64,000 bases of DNA from Arenibacterium halophilum (GCF_005938225.1 NZ_VCPC01000004.1:124001-188000), one strand, 5' to 3'; counted from the first letter of the stretch, positions 1 through 8,996 are shown. The notes: generated from the letters alone by a model not told the origin. A program made the numbers and translations.

Positions 1-8
1 TTGGTCAT
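1..8 (-). CDS. 5' end of an unidentified gene running off the left edge
   Basis: The first eight bases, read on the minus strand, begin with ATG ACC. Immediately upstream (bases 10-21) lies a strong Shine-Dalgarno sequence, AGGGAGGA, at good spacing. Only two codons are inside the window, so the product cannot be named. The inverted repeat at 34-68 lies where its promoter or operator would be. Confidence 0.5.
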
Positions 9-33
9 AAGTTCCTCCCTTTGACCCCCTGTT

Positions 34-68
34 TTGCAATATAGTGCACGTAGACACTTATATTGCAA
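34..68. promoter_or_regulatory. Perfect inverted repeat, candidate operator
   Basis: TTGCAATATA (34-43) and its exact reverse complement TATATTGCAA (59-68) are separated by 15 bases, so the half-site centres are 25 bp apart. It sits 26-60 bases upstream of the minus-strand start at base 8, where a dimeric repressor or activator would act on that gene. The AT-rich arms stand out from the GC-rich surroundings. The regulator is not known. Confidence 0.55.
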
Positions 69-239
69 CATCTAAGCGACAGTCATGTTAAGCCATGCCA
101 CGCGGCCGCGCGATTCGTCAATTTTGTTATGAGTTATACCTAATCCGCGCGGCCGGACATGGGTTGCCGCCGCAACAACTATAACGACCCGCCAGCATTT
201 GCCAACGGGTCGAATAAACCGCCGATCGGAATTTTCGCC

Positions 240-938
240 TTATTCAGCGTCGGTTATCGTCAGCTCGATCGGGTCCAGCCCATCAATCCCGCCGGTGATC
301 TTGTCGCCCGCCACAACCGGGCCAACGCCTGCGGGCGTGCCCGTCATGATCAGATCGCCAGGGCGCAGGTGATAAAACTTCGACAAGTCCATCACGATTT
401 CATCCAGCTTCCATATCAGTTCGGCCAGCGTCGCATCTTGTTTCACCTCACCATTCACCTCCAGGTGAATACGCTGCGGGCCAATCTCGCCCAATTCGGC
501 CGCCGGGGTCAGCGGGGCGAACACCGCGCTGCTTTCCACGTCCTTGCCCAGATCCCACGGGCGCTGTTTCTCGCGCGATTTGATCTGAAGATCGCGGCGC
601 GTCATGTCGAGCCCGCAGCCAAACGAATGGATCGCACCCCGCGCCTGTTCGGCATCGGCCCGGAACACCGGCGCGCCAATCGCCATCACCAATTCCATTT
701 CATAGTGAAAGTTCTCGGTGCCCGGCGGATAGGGCATCGACGCGCCGCTTGCCACGGCATTGGCGGGCGATTTGGTGAAGTAGAACGGCGCCTCGCGGTC
801 CACTTCGAACCCCATTTCGGCGGCATGAGCAGCATAGTTGCGCCCCACGCAGAAGATGCGGCCCACAGGGTAACCCGCGCTTTCGCCCTTGACCGGAATG
901 GTCAGGGTCTCGGGCAATTCAAACAGCAATCCGCTCAT
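240..938 (-). CDS. Fumarylacetoacetate hydrolase family protein
   Basis: This 232-residue protein has the compact FAH fold typical of fumarylpyruvate and acylpyruvate hydrolases, cytoplasmic enzymes that cleave C-C bonds of 2,4-diketo acids late in aromatic or amino-acid degradation. The family signatures are visible: GRNYAAHAAEMG near residue 32, a metal-binding segment with HYEMELV near residue 78, and TGTPAGVGP near residue 198. The length matches single-domain bacterial members. It stands alone, with no partner catabolic genes on either side, so the exact substrate cannot be fixed. Family assignment is firm; the acylpyruvase activity is inferred. Confidence 0.85.
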   Translation of the reverse strand: MSGLLFELPETLTIPVKGESAGYPVGRIFCVGRNYAAHAAEMGFEVDREAPFYFTKSPANAVASGASMPYPPGTENFHYEMELVMAIGAPVFRADAEQARGAIHSFGCGLDMTRRDLQIKSREKQRPWDLGKDVESSAVFAPLTPAAELGEIGPQRIHLEVNGEVKQDATLAELIWKLDEIVMDLSKFYHLRPGDLIMTGTPAGVGPVVAGDKITGGIDGLDPIELTITDAE

Positions 939-1265
939 CTCGTGCGTTCCTCGTCATATCCAAGTGTATCTTGCAACGGCCAGTCGGGCGCCCGGAAAAC
1001 GTATCCTAGGGCCCCATGCAACAATCTGGCCGCTGATCGAAACGGTTCCATTGCCCTTGATTGCGTGGAATCCGCCAGATGTCGAGCGCAGAGGCGGCGC
1101 GCCCACGCAACGCGCGGCACCTGCGCTCGTAACCATGTTTATGTATGGCCTGCTCTCTCGGCGCCGATGTCACTTCGTACGGCCATCTTAATCAGGAATT
1201 AATTTGCATGTGCAGACTGTACAGACAGGGCCGCTGACCAGACCGCGCCCTGTTTGGAATGCAAG
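939..1265. other. Stretch of about 330 bases with no supported gene
   Basis: Short open frames exist on both strands, including a 60-codon one on the minus strand (954-1136), but none has a convincing ribosome binding site or a recognisable product. It presumably contains the promoter of the FAH-family gene. No strong hairpin or repeat was noticed. Confidence 0.4.
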
Positions 1266-1493
1266 ATGCTTGTACCCCCGCTAATTCTGGCGACTTTCTC
1301 TGCCCTGATCGCCGCGCTGTTCGCGGCGAAGTCAGACATGCCAGCCTGGACGATCTTGCCGATCTATTCGGCAACGGGCATCGGGGTGTTCATCGCGGTG
1401 ATCGGTGTGCAGCAGTCCCTTGCCAAGTGGCGCAAACGGCGGCGAAAACGACAGATTTCCGTCACCCCTGCAAAACTGCACCTGCGATCATGA
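1266..1493 (+). CDS. Small two-helix membrane protein, hypothetical
   Basis: This possible protein of 75 residues has two hydrophobic segments (about residues 3-21 and 28-47), followed by a strongly basic tail rich in Lys and Arg, consistent with a cytoplasmic C-terminus. An in-frame ATG lies 12 bases earlier (1254), but the later start places the first helix at the very N-terminus. Neither start has a clear Shine-Dalgarno sequence. No family was recognised. It precedes a VanZ-like membrane protein on the same strand. The hydrophobic pattern and basic end favour a real gene, but the evidence is modest. Confidence 0.5.
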   Translation: MLVPPLILATFSALIAALFAAKSDMPAWTILPIYSATGIGVFIAVIGVQQSLAKWRKRRRKRQISVTPAKLHLRS

Positions 1494-1544
1494 CAGCCGT
1501 AGCGCGACGGATTATATAGCGCCCGAACCATGTGGGCAGGGCAG

Positions 1545-1940
1545 ATGCAGACCGACACTTCGCAACGCGGCAGTCGCGTCATTACTCTTCTTGTCTATGC
1601 ATTCACATGCCTTTGGGCGGCCTTTGTTCTTTATGGAACACTCACCCCGATGCCGGCCCTTCCGGGACCTCCGCGTAGCGACCTGATCGTGCATTTCGCG
1701 GTTTTTTTCGTTCTGGTGCTGCCCTCGGCCACCGTGCTCCCGCGACATGCCTTCGCCATTGCCTTGTTTGCGTTGACCCTGGGGGGCGCGATCGAATTGA
1801 TCCAGCCGTATGTCGGCCGATCCCGTGAGTTTCTTGATTTTCTGGCCGATTCCGCCGGTGTACTGGGCGGCCTGTGCGCCGGCAAGATGATCCGCATGGC
1901 GTTCGGGTTGCGCGAATCAACTGACACAGCCACAGGTTGA
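1545..1940 (+). CDS. VanZ-like family membrane protein
   Basis: A 131-residue inner-membrane protein with about four transmembrane segments (roughly residues 12-32, 46-62, 70-88 and 100-118). It carries the VanZ-like hallmarks: a conserved LYGTLTP near the end of the first helix, a DLIVHFAVFF segment starting the second, and the acidic IELIQPYVGRSREFLDFLADSAG motif before the last helix. The function of VanZ-like proteins outside teicoplanin resistance is unknown; most are small housekeeping membrane proteins. An upstream in-frame ATG at 1530 would add five residues. The gene stands alone ahead of the signalling genes. Confidence 0.75.
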   Translation: MQTDTSQRGSRVITLLVYAFTCLWAAFVLYGTLTPMPALPGPPRSDLIVHFAVFFVLVLPSATVLPRHAFAIALFALTLGGAIELIQPYVGRSREFLDFLADSAGVLGGLCAGKMIRMAFGLRESTDTATG

Positions 1941-2087
1941 GCCAGCCTTGCGTCGATAACGCCTTGTAAAACTGCATGAGATTTCAGGTTTCGCGCCCGG
2001 AATACCCCAATTTCCACCGATTTTCCCGAACGAAACCCCATTTATTCTGCCATTTTTTCCAATCCGGCGCCAAGGCCGCCACATTAC

Positions 2088-2128
2088 TGCCTCATTGGAT
2101 TGTGAAAGTAAGGTTAATAAATGAGGCA
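2088..2128. promoter_or_regulatory. Inverted repeat upstream of the response-regulator gene
   Basis: TGCCTCATT (2088-2096) is repeated as its exact reverse complement AATGAGGCA (2120-2128), with a 23-base AT-richer spacer that includes TTAATAA. It lies 49-89 bases before the start at 2177, a reasonable place for an operator or promoter-overlapping site. As an RNA hairpin the loop would be large, so a DNA-binding site is the better reading. Confidence 0.4.
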
Positions 2129-2176
2129 AATGCATCCGGACCCCACTAGGGCCTACCGGAGAAGACGAGGAAGACC

Positions 2177-3163
2177 ATGAGAATCCTGGCCGTCGATGAT
2201 GATCCGATCATCCTTGAGCTCTTGTCAGAGCTTCTTGCGACGATGGATACCGAACATGATGTTATGACCGCCGATTCGGCGATCGATGCGCTTGAACTTC
2301 TTGCGCGTCCAGAAACAGAACCGTTCGACTGTTTTCTTCTTGATATCCAGATGCCTGGCATGGACGGCATCGAGCTGTGCCGCAAACTGCGCGAAACCAC
2401 GCAATATGCGCGCGTTCCGGTGCTGATGATCACCGCAATGTCGGACAAGAACTATATCGACAATGCCTTCACAGCCGGCGCGACCGACTATGTGACCAAG
2501 CCCTTCGACATCACCGAACTGCGGTTCCGCATCAAAAATGCCGAATCGCGGGTGAGTGGCGACTCGGCCCTGACGAAGAAGATCTTTGCGGTGCAGCGCA
2601 GCGAAGCCAAGACGGGCGATCCCAACGAAAAGGTGTCGCTGAACGAACCCGTCCCGATCATGGATGTCGATGGTGTTATCGACTATTTTGCCTTCGAGAA
2701 CTATGTAACGCAGCTGTCGCGTGGATCTCTCTTTGGCTCGACCGTCTTCGCGTTTTCGATCCGCCGAATTCAAGAGCTGTATAATCAAAGCACGGCCTTC
2801 GGGTTCGAATGCCTGATTACCGACACGTCCGAGGCGATTTCGGATTGCCTTAAACCGCACCAATTCCTGATTTCCTATGCCGGTAACGGCACGTTCGTCT
2901 GCGTGGTTGAAGGGGGCCATCGCCCCGATCTGGATCGTTTGACCGATCAGATCAACCTGGCGATCCACGACATGGACCTGCATTTCTGCGACGGGCGCAA
3001 ACTTGATTTCCGTCTTTGCGCAGGCCAGGCTTTCCGCCTGATCTGGCGGGCCGGACGCAACGTGATCGACGCGGTTCTCGAAGCGCACGCTAGCGCCGAA
3101 GAAGAGGCGATCCGCCGCGAGAAAATGCAGGATGAATATTGGTTGTCGGAGCGTGCCGGATGA
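2177..3163 (+). CDS. Response regulator: receiver plus degenerate GGDEF-like domain
   Basis: A 328-residue cytoplasmic protein. Residues 1-120 are a full CheY-type receiver: acidic pocket at Asp7-9, phospho-acceptor Asp56 (FLLDIQMPGMDG), and Lys108 in YVTKPFD. Residues about 165-305 resemble a GGDEF fold, but the active-site signature is replaced by YAGNGTFVCVVEG, so cyclic-di-GMP synthesis is unlikely; it may bind nucleotide or act only by protein contact. The start is well supported by GAGGAAG just upstream. The stop overlaps the next start (ATGA at 3160-3163), so this gene and the Hpt gene are probably translationally coupled. The receiver is certain; the degenerate GGDEF reading is an inference. 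Confidence 0.85.
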   Translation: MRILAVDDDPIILELLSELLATMDTEHDVMTADSAIDALELLARPETEPFDCFLLDIQMPGMDGIELCRKLRETTQYARVPVLMITAMSDKNYIDNAFTAGATDYVTKPFDITELRFRIKNAESRVSGDSALTKKIFAVQRSEAKTGDPNEKVSLNEPVPIMDVDGVIDYFAFENYVTQLSRGSLFGSTVFAFSIRRIQELYNQSTAFGFECLITDTSEAISDCLKPHQFLISYAGNGTFVCVVEGGHRPDLDRLTDQINLAIHDMDLHFCDGRKLDFRLCAGQAFRLIWRAGRNVIDAVLEAHASAEEEAIRREKMQDEYWLSERAG

Positions 3164-3510
3164 TGATGGAAACGGTTCAAGCCGCCGAAATGCTACCCGG
3201 GCTGGAGCGTATTCGTGCGCGTTTCATCACGATGCTGGTGGATCGGCTCGACGAGCTGGAGCAGCTTTGCGACAATATGTACGAAGACGCGCCCGATTTG
3301 GCGGCGTTGGAGATGTCGAAGAATATCCTGCACAAGATTGCTGGTTCTGCCGGAACGCTGGGCATGACCACGCTGGGCGACGCCGCCCGCACCTGCGAGA
3401 ATCAGATCATCAGCTTTCTCGAGTCGAGTCAGCCGGGGCTGGAGCAAATTTTCGATTCGCTGGGTGAGTTTGCCGAATTGGCGGAAGGACTGGTCGCGCC
3501 GTCCCACTAA
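3160..3510 (+). CDS. Hpt domain phosphotransfer protein
   Basis: A 116-residue protein consisting of one Hpt four-helix bundle. The phospho-acceptor is His58 in LHKIAGSAGTLGM, matching the HxxxGxxxxxG signature of Hpt domains. Its ATG overlaps the stop of the receiver/GGDEF-like gene by four bases. It probably carries phosphate between receivers, since the two kinases encoded nearby have no Hpt or receiver domain of their own. Three consecutive ATG codons occur at the start; the first gives the overlap. A shared bidirectional terminator follows, separating it from the convergent receiver gene. Confidence 0.9.
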   Translation: MMMETVQAAEMLPGLERIRARFITMLVDRLDELEQLCDNMYEDAPDLAALEMSKNILHKIAGSAGTLGMTTLGDAARTCENQIISFLESSQPGLEQIFDSLGEFAELAEGLVAPSH

Positions 3511-3536
3511 CCGGCCGGCACAAACGCTGACAAAAA

Positions 3537-3559
3537 AAACCGCCCATCGGGCGGTTTTT
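3537..3559. terminator. Bidirectional rho-independent terminator
   Basis: AAACCGCCC-ATC-GGGCGGTTT is a perfect stem with a three-base loop, flanked by A-runs on the left and T-runs on the right. It can therefore end transcription both of the Hpt gene (plus strand) and of the CheY-like gene (minus strand), whose stop codons lie 27 and 26 bases away. Confidence 0.9.
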
Positions 3560-3584
3560 GCGTGTTGATGATCGCGGTGATCGA

Positions 3585-3965
3585 CTAGGCCTTACCGGCC
3601 TGTTTCAGCGCATCCATGATCTGATCGCCCAGGGAAATCGGATCGAACGGCTTCACAACGACAGCGATCGCCGACAACGATTTCAGTTCTTCCACCTCGG
3701 CGGGCTGGGCGCGGGCGGTCATGAAAATCGCGGGCGTGTCAGCCATGCCTTCCATGGTACGCAGCTCTTTCAGCGTTGACGGGCCGCTCATCCCCGGCAT
3801 CATCACGTCGAGCAAAAGAACATCCGGGCCAAACCCGACGGCGCGCTCGATCGCCTCTTCGCCCGAGGCGCATTGCAAGACTTCGAACTCCCCAGACAGT
3901 TCAAGCGCCATATTCGCGACTTCGCGAATATCTTCGTCATCCTCGACATGCAGCAATTTCAGCAA
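3585..3965 (-). CDS. Single-domain response regulator (CheY-like)
   Basis: A 126-residue stand-alone receiver domain. Conserved residues are all present: Glu8-Asp9-Asp10, phospho-acceptor Asp53 (LLLDVMMPGMSG), Thr83 in FMTA, and Lys105 in VVVKPFD. There is no output domain, so it acts by protein contact or as a phosphate shuttle. It lies 24 bases downstream of the sensor kinase gene on the same strand and is probably in the same operon. Together with the Hpt protein encoded opposite, this suggests a multi-step phosphorelay built from separate proteins. Confidence 0.93.
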   Translation of the reverse strand: MLKLLHVEDDEDIREVANMALELSGEFEVLQCASGEEAIERAVGFGPDVLLLDVMMPGMSGPSTLKELRTMEGMADTPAIFMTARAQPAEVEELKSLSAIAVVVKPFDPISLGDQIMDALKQAGKA

Positions 3966-3989
3966 TTCAGTCTTCCTGTTCCGTTCGGA

Positions 3990-5639
3990 TCAGCTCGCGA
4001 TTTCGGCCGGCTGGTCCTGCAAGCTGTCGTTAACCTCTGCCACAGGAAACTCAACAAAGAAAGTCGAACCTACGCCTTCCTGGCTGACCATGCCAATCCC
4101 GCCGGACTGTTGCTCCATGATGACCTTGGATATGTTCAGGCCCAGGCCGGTGCCCTGCACCCCGCGGTGCGATTTGTCCTGCTTGACTTGGGTGAAGCGT
4201 TCAAAGATTCGGCCCTGCGCCTCTTCCGGTATACCGGCGCCAAAGTCCTGCACGCTGATCCGATAGCTTTGGCCAACCTGTTCCACCCGCACGATCACCT
4301 TGCTGCCGACGGGCGAAAACTTGGCGGCGTTCGACAAGAGGTTGGTCAGAACCTGAAGGGTGCGGCCAAAATCGTAAGAGGCATGGGCCGCCTCGTCGAC
4401 ACCCTGCTTTTCGACGGTCACGTCAAAGCGGTTGGCAAACTGTTCGTTGGCGGCAATGGATTCGTCGATCACCAGCGACAGCGGCATGGTGTTCATCTCA
4501 AAAACCATCTGACCGGCGGCGATTTTCTCGATATCCAGGATGTCGTTGATAATCATTACGAGCCGGTCGGAATTGCGATACGCGATGCTAAGCATAGAGC
4601 GCGCTTTTTCCGGCAACTCGCCTGCCGCATTCGACAGCAACAGCCCCATCGCGCCCTTGATCGATGTCATCGGCGTGCGCAGCTCGTGGCTGATGGTGGC
4701 AAGAAGCTCGGCTTTTACCCGTTCGACTTCGGCCTGCTCCGAGGCATCGCGCAGCACCGCGACCAACTGCTTTTCACCCGAGTAAGTAGTGATAAGCTGA
4801 ATCCGGTTGTTGTAGGGCACCCCGTCGATGTCATCGGCATAGGTGATCTGATCCACCTCGCCCGTCAAAAGCGGTTCAATCCGGGCGCGGAACTTGGCTT
4901 CGTCCAGGTCTTTGCAATCGTCCCACAGCGTCTTGGTCTTGACCTCGCCCGCCTCCCAGCCGACCCGCGCCAGCGCCGCTTCGTTCATGTAGGAGAAGGC
5001 GAGCGTTTCCGGGTCCAGCATATAAACTTCGTCCCACAGCTTGTGCAGCGTGGTGAACAGATCGTTCTGCTGGGCGTTGATCTTGGCGGTCGTGACATCT
5101 GTGCGGATCGACACGGTGCCGATCAGGTGGCCTTCACTGTCAAGGCGGGGCAGGATCGTGGCCTGCGTCCAGATCGTCTTGCCGCTTTTGCACCGCATCC
5201 GGGTTTCTCCCGTCCAGGGAATCCCGCGATCAAGCCCAGCGCGAATTCCGGCAAACTGGTGCTTGTCTTCCTCGGCGTACAGAACACTTGTACTTTGGCC
5301 CAGCAGATCCTCGGCGGTGAACCCGCTGACTTCAAGCAGCTTGTCATTGACGTGAAACAGGCGCGCGTCGCGGTCGGTCAGGCTGACCATCGCGTGGTGA
5401 TTGAGGGCCGACACCTCTTGCAGAAGCTGGTTGCGGCCGCTTTGCCCGGTTGCCTCTCCCGAGTGCCCATCGAAAATGTACCAGAAGACCAGCGCCATGA
5501 AGACCCCGGCGGCCAGCGTAATATAGGGAACAAGTGTGCGGGACAGAGAGTAGCCAAAGGCGGCGGCGACGACAGGGCTAAGAAGAAAAACCGCCAACGC
5601 AAGAAGTATGGATTTCATAATGAACTTTTTTGAGTTCAT
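3990..5639 (-). CDS. Membrane-anchored PAS sensor histidine kinase
   Basis: A 549-residue kinase. Two N-terminal transmembrane helices (about residues 8-29 and 36-55) with almost no periplasmic loop suggest cytoplasmic or membrane sensing. Two PAS domains follow (about 75-185 and 197-300), then a HisKA dimerisation domain with phospho-acceptor His318 in ATISHELRTPMTS and a HATPase domain containing NLLSNAAKFS, DFGAGIP and GTGLGL. No receiver or Hpt domain is attached. The downstream CheY-like gene is the likely direct phosphorylation target. The signal sensed cannot be told from the sequence. Confidence 0.93.
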   Translation of the reverse strand: MNSKKFIMKSILLALAVFLLSPVVAAAFGYSLSRTLVPYITLAAGVFMALVFWYIFDGHSGEATGQSGRNQLLQEVSALNHHAMVSLTDRDARLFHVNDKLLEVSGFTAEDLLGQSTSVLYAEEDKHQFAGIRAGLDRGIPWTGETRMRCKSGKTIWTQATILPRLDSEGHLIGTVSIRTDVTTAKINAQQNDLFTTLHKLWDEVYMLDPETLAFSYMNEAALARVGWEAGEVKTKTLWDDCKDLDEAKFRARIEPLLTGEVDQITYADDIDGVPYNNRIQLITTYSGEKQLVAVLRDASEQAEVERVKAELLATISHELRTPMTSIKGAMGLLLSNAAGELPEKARSMLSIAYRNSDRLVMIINDILDIEKIAAGQMVFEMNTMPLSLVIDESIAANEQFANRFDVTVEKQGVDEAAHASYDFGRTLQVLTNLLSNAAKFSPVGSKVIVRVEQVGQSYRISVQDFGAGIPEEAQGRIFERFTQVKQDKSHRGVQGTGLGLNISKVIMEQQSGGIGMVSQEGVGSTFFVEFPVAEVNDSLQDQPAEIAS

Positions 5640-5880
5640 GAGTCCCTGCCCGAAATGCCCAAGGTAAATCGCCGGCTATTCCAGCGCATTGATAATAGTT
5701 GCCGCGAACATCTAATAAAGCCTCGTGGCCTGTCAACGTTCTTGACCAAGATTGCAGCGCTATTCGAACAATTGATGCCAAGATAATGTCAAAAGTGAGG
5801 TTTATCACACAATCCGACCGGCTTGTGGCGCAAGATTGTTCTTTAAGGACATATGGTTAAGGCAAGCCTCCGGTGTCGCT

Positions 5881-8829
5881 TTACGACTGCCCTACAGCCA
5901 TCGACATACCATCGTTTCGGCGCTCGGCCTTGGGCTCTTCCTGCGGCACGGTGAATAGGAACGTCGTGCCCTTGCCCAGCACGCTTTCATAATCCACGGT
6001 ACCACCCATACGTTCTACGATCTGTTTCACGATCGACAATCCAAGCCCTGTGCCGCCCTTCTCGCGGGTATCCGTACTGTCGGCCTGCGAAAACGGTTTG
6101 AAAATGTTCGCCCGGAAGGTGTCGGGAATGCCACGGCCGGAATCGATCACGCGGAAGGTGGTCATCGTGTCGCCAGCCCGGGCCTCGATCCGCACAACGC
6201 TGTCACGCTGTGAAAACTTGCAAGCGTTCGAGATCAGGTTGGAAAACACCTGCGCTGCCCGGGTCCGGTCGATCCAGATCGCGCCGGTGTCTTCAGGAAT
6301 GTCGAATTCCAGCCGGATGCCCAGACCATCGGCATAGGGCAGCATCTGGTGACTGACCTCTTCCAGAAACTCCGCGACGTCTTCGGATTCGAAGTGGAAC
6401 TCAAGCTGACCTGATCCGATCCGCTCCATATCAAGGATGTCGTTGACCAAAGCGATCAGACGGTCGGAATTCGATTGTGCGATATCCAGCAGGCGATGCC
6501 CCGACCCCTTCAGAGAATCGCCCAGCGCGTTTTCCAGCAGCGCCAGCGCCCCACGGATTGATGTCAGCGGCGTACGCAATTCATGGCTGACTGTCGCGAT
6601 GAACTCGCTCTTCATCCGCTCCAGGTTCTTGATCTCGGTGATATCGTTGACCTGCACGATATAGATATCGTCCTGGGTCTGCTTATCCGGCGTCCACGAC
6701 ACGCTGGTCAGACCCCAGAACCGGCTGCCGTCGCGACGCGTGAATTCGCGCTCTGCCTCCACCGAATGACCGCCAGCCTGTTTGACGCGTTCGATCTGCT
6801 TCAGGATGTCGATCAGATCGTCGCGGGCCAGAATATCGCGCAGTTTGCGGTTTTCAGTCAGATCGACCTCGCCAAAGCCAAGCATCTCGCAGAAGGCGTC
6901 ATTTACCGCTGAAAAGCGGCCGTCTGGCAGCAGCACGGCATTGCCGACGGGTGCATAGGAAAACACCAGCCTCAGGCGCTCTTCGTTTTCGCGGATCTTC
7001 TCTTGTACCAGGACCTGGTCGGTCACGTCTGTCTGGGCTCCGATCAGATACTTGCCCCGATCCGGCCCGTCCATTTCTACCACCGCGGCGTTCGACATCA
7101 TCCAACGCCAGCCCTCGCCCTCGAAGTGCATCCGGTACTGTGAAATCGCGCGCTCGGTCTCGCCCCGGATACAGGCCGCATCGGCTTGGGCCAAGGCATC
7201 GGCATCGTCGGGATGAATGCGCGACTGGAAGATCTTCTGGTAATCCAGACCATCCTCATCGACCGGCAGGTTCATCAGCCGCTTCCAACTGTCGGTCACT
7301 TCGGACCGGCCGGTGCTGAGGTCGATGTTGAACACGCCGATCTGCGCGCCCCGCAAGGCCAGGTCCCACCGGCGCTCGGTATTCTCGACCTCTTCGATCA
7401 TCCGCATTTCTTCGGTGACATCCCGGATGATCAGCGTCGTACGCCGCGAGCCGTTGGCCGAGGTCCAGGCGCTGGCCCTGACATCGAAATGCCGCCGCCG
7501 TCCCGAACCCGATCGCCGCCACGACAATCGCTGCATCGGTTCGTCCAATTCGATCCCCGGAAACGCCTGCCCGGCCGGACGGCCGACGATTTCGGCCTCT
7601 TTCCGGCCCAGCATCGTCAGGGTCGCCTTGTTGCAACTCAGGATATATCCGTGCGGATCCAGCGTCAGGATGCCAGCTACCGCGTTTTCGACAATCGACC
7701 GGTTTTCCTCTTCGCTGGAAATCAGGTCGGATGTCTTGCGCGCCACCTGGCGCGACACTTCCTCTTCGCGGCGGGAAATCGTGCGCAGCAGGTAACCGAA
7801 AACCCCCGTCAGAAGAGTACCGCCCACAAGCACGACAATCGCGCTGATCTGTGAATACCTGTCGTTAAGCTGCTCTGTGCTGGCCCATTCCATCACTATG
7901 GGCAAACCGTGCAGGTTCAGCGCGCTGCGCCGCCCGAACAGCGCGTCGGCGGCATCGGCCTGTGCGGCATCGACGCTGGGAAAATACGGCGCCGCGTCGG
8001 CCTGAGCGCGCGCAGACATGGTGAACAATTTGCCCTGAGAGGCCGTCAGATTGGCCAGCGCGGCATCGACAAAGATCGGCGCATAGGCCCAGCCCCGCAA
8101 AGCTGCCCGCCGTTCCTCCACAGTGCCAACCGGAGCGTCGGTGCGGAAAACGGGACGCACGAAAATGAACGCAGTTCGCGTGTTTCCATCGATTTCCAGC
8201 GGAACCGGCGGCGACAGACGTGCAAGGCCGCTGTCGCGTGCCTCTTCGAGAGTCGTACGGTAGGCGTCCTCGGCTGCCATATCCAGCCCGGGGACATCCG
8301 GGTTCAACTGCACCGGCTCGATATATTTCACAAGATACAGCGTATCCGTGCCTGCATCTGGATGCACACGAAACCCGGTTACACCAAGCGATTCGACCTC
8401 GGCCAGAAAGGCGGGCAGATCCGGACGCCCTATTTGCTGAATGAACCCAAGCCCGTTCAGCCCGTGCAGCGAAGTGTCGGCCGCGATGGTTGCATCGACG
8501 TAATGCACCATATCGTCGCGCGTCACCGTTTCCGATGCGTTGAACAGGCCCGCCAACCCGTCAAGGTGACGGCGAAAGGCGGTAAAGCGCGTGTTGATCG
8601 AATCCACGGTGTCAGAGGTGAGGGTAACAAAGGTCCGCTCTGTATCGCGCCATGCAACGCGATCCACCGCTCGGTAGGCCAGGATAGTGATCACAACGCA
8701 AAGGGTCAGCAACCCGAACTGCGCGGTTCTTGTCCCTAACTTCAAGGTCGGTTTTTCCTCCGCCCGCCACTGCCACCCGCATTCTTGCAGGCCAGACTTG
8801 TTTTTTGCATTGCCCAGATCGCCATGCAC
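5881..8829 (-). CDS. CHASE-domain multi-PAS sensor histidine kinase
   Basis: A 982-residue kinase. A transmembrane helix near residues 36-54 is followed by a periplasmic CHASE domain (about 80-290; members bind small extracellular ligands such as adenine derivatives or peptides), then a second helix near 335-355. Three PAS domains follow (starting roughly at 380, 500 and 635), then HisKA with ATVSHELRTPLTSIRG and a HATPase domain with NLISNACKFS, DSGRGIP and GTGLGL. It ends after the ATPase domain. It lies upstream of, and in line with, the smaller kinase, separated by about 240 bases, so the two may be independently transcribed. Both kinases probably feed the same receivers and Hpt protein. 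Confidence 0.9.
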   Translation of the reverse strand: MHGDLGNAKNKSGLQECGWQWRAEEKPTLKLGTRTAQFGLLTLCVVITILAYRAVDRVAWRDTERTFVTLTSDTVDSINTRFTAFRRHLDGLAGLFNASETVTRDDMVHYVDATIAADTSLHGLNGLGFIQQIGRPDLPAFLAEVESLGVTGFRVHPDAGTDTLYLVKYIEPVQLNPDVPGLDMAAEDAYRTTLEEARDSGLARLSPPVPLEIDGNTRTAFIFVRPVFRTDAPVGTVEERRAALRGWAYAPIFVDAALANLTASQGKLFTMSARAQADAAPYFPSVDAAQADAADALFGRRSALNLHGLPIVMEWASTEQLNDRYSQISAIVVLVGGTLLTGVFGYLLRTISRREEEVSRQVARKTSDLISSEEENRSIVENAVAGILTLDPHGYILSCNKATLTMLGRKEAEIVGRPAGQAFPGIELDEPMQRLSWRRSGSGRRRHFDVRASAWTSANGSRRTTLIIRDVTEEMRMIEEVENTERRWDLALRGAQIGVFNIDLSTGRSEVTDSWKRLMNLPVDEDGLDYQKIFQSRIHPDDADALAQADAACIRGETERAISQYRMHFEGEGWRWMMSNAAVVEMDGPDRGKYLIGAQTDVTDQVLVQEKIRENEERLRLVFSYAPVGNAVLLPDGRFSAVNDAFCEMLGFGEVDLTENRKLRDILARDDLIDILKQIERVKQAGGHSVEAEREFTRRDGSRFWGLTSVSWTPDKQTQDDIYIVQVNDITEIKNLERMKSEFIATVSHELRTPLTSIRGALALLENALGDSLKGSGHRLLDIAQSNSDRLIALVNDILDMERIGSGQLEFHFESEDVAEFLEEVSHQMLPYADGLGIRLEFDIPEDTGAIWIDRTRAAQVFSNLISNACKFSQRDSVVRIEARAGDTMTTFRVIDSGRGIPDTFRANIFKPFSQADSTDTREKGGTGLGLSIVKQIVERMGGTVDYESVLGKGTTFLFTVPQEEPKAERRNDGMSMAVGQS

Positions 8830-8996
8830 CCCATTAAAAGGTGTATTTCGATTTCACGTTGGACTGTTGCTATCGCAACTCAGTCCGCCGGTTCCTTGAA
8901 ACAGGCTCCCGGCAACCCGGCTATGACGTTACCATACAATCTTGACGGGAAAATCCCCCGTACCCCGACGTAATCCAAAACCTGTGACGAAAATTA

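Noticed and set aside
3873-5633. 586-codon plus-strand frame
   Set aside because: It lies opposite the histidine kinase and CheY-like genes, which have clear domains; the frame is a high-GC shadow.
5843-5860. CtrA-like site near TTAA-TTAA pair downstream of the large kinase
   Set aside because: The two TTAA halves are 10 bases apart rather than 7, and the position is after a stop codon, not at a promoter.
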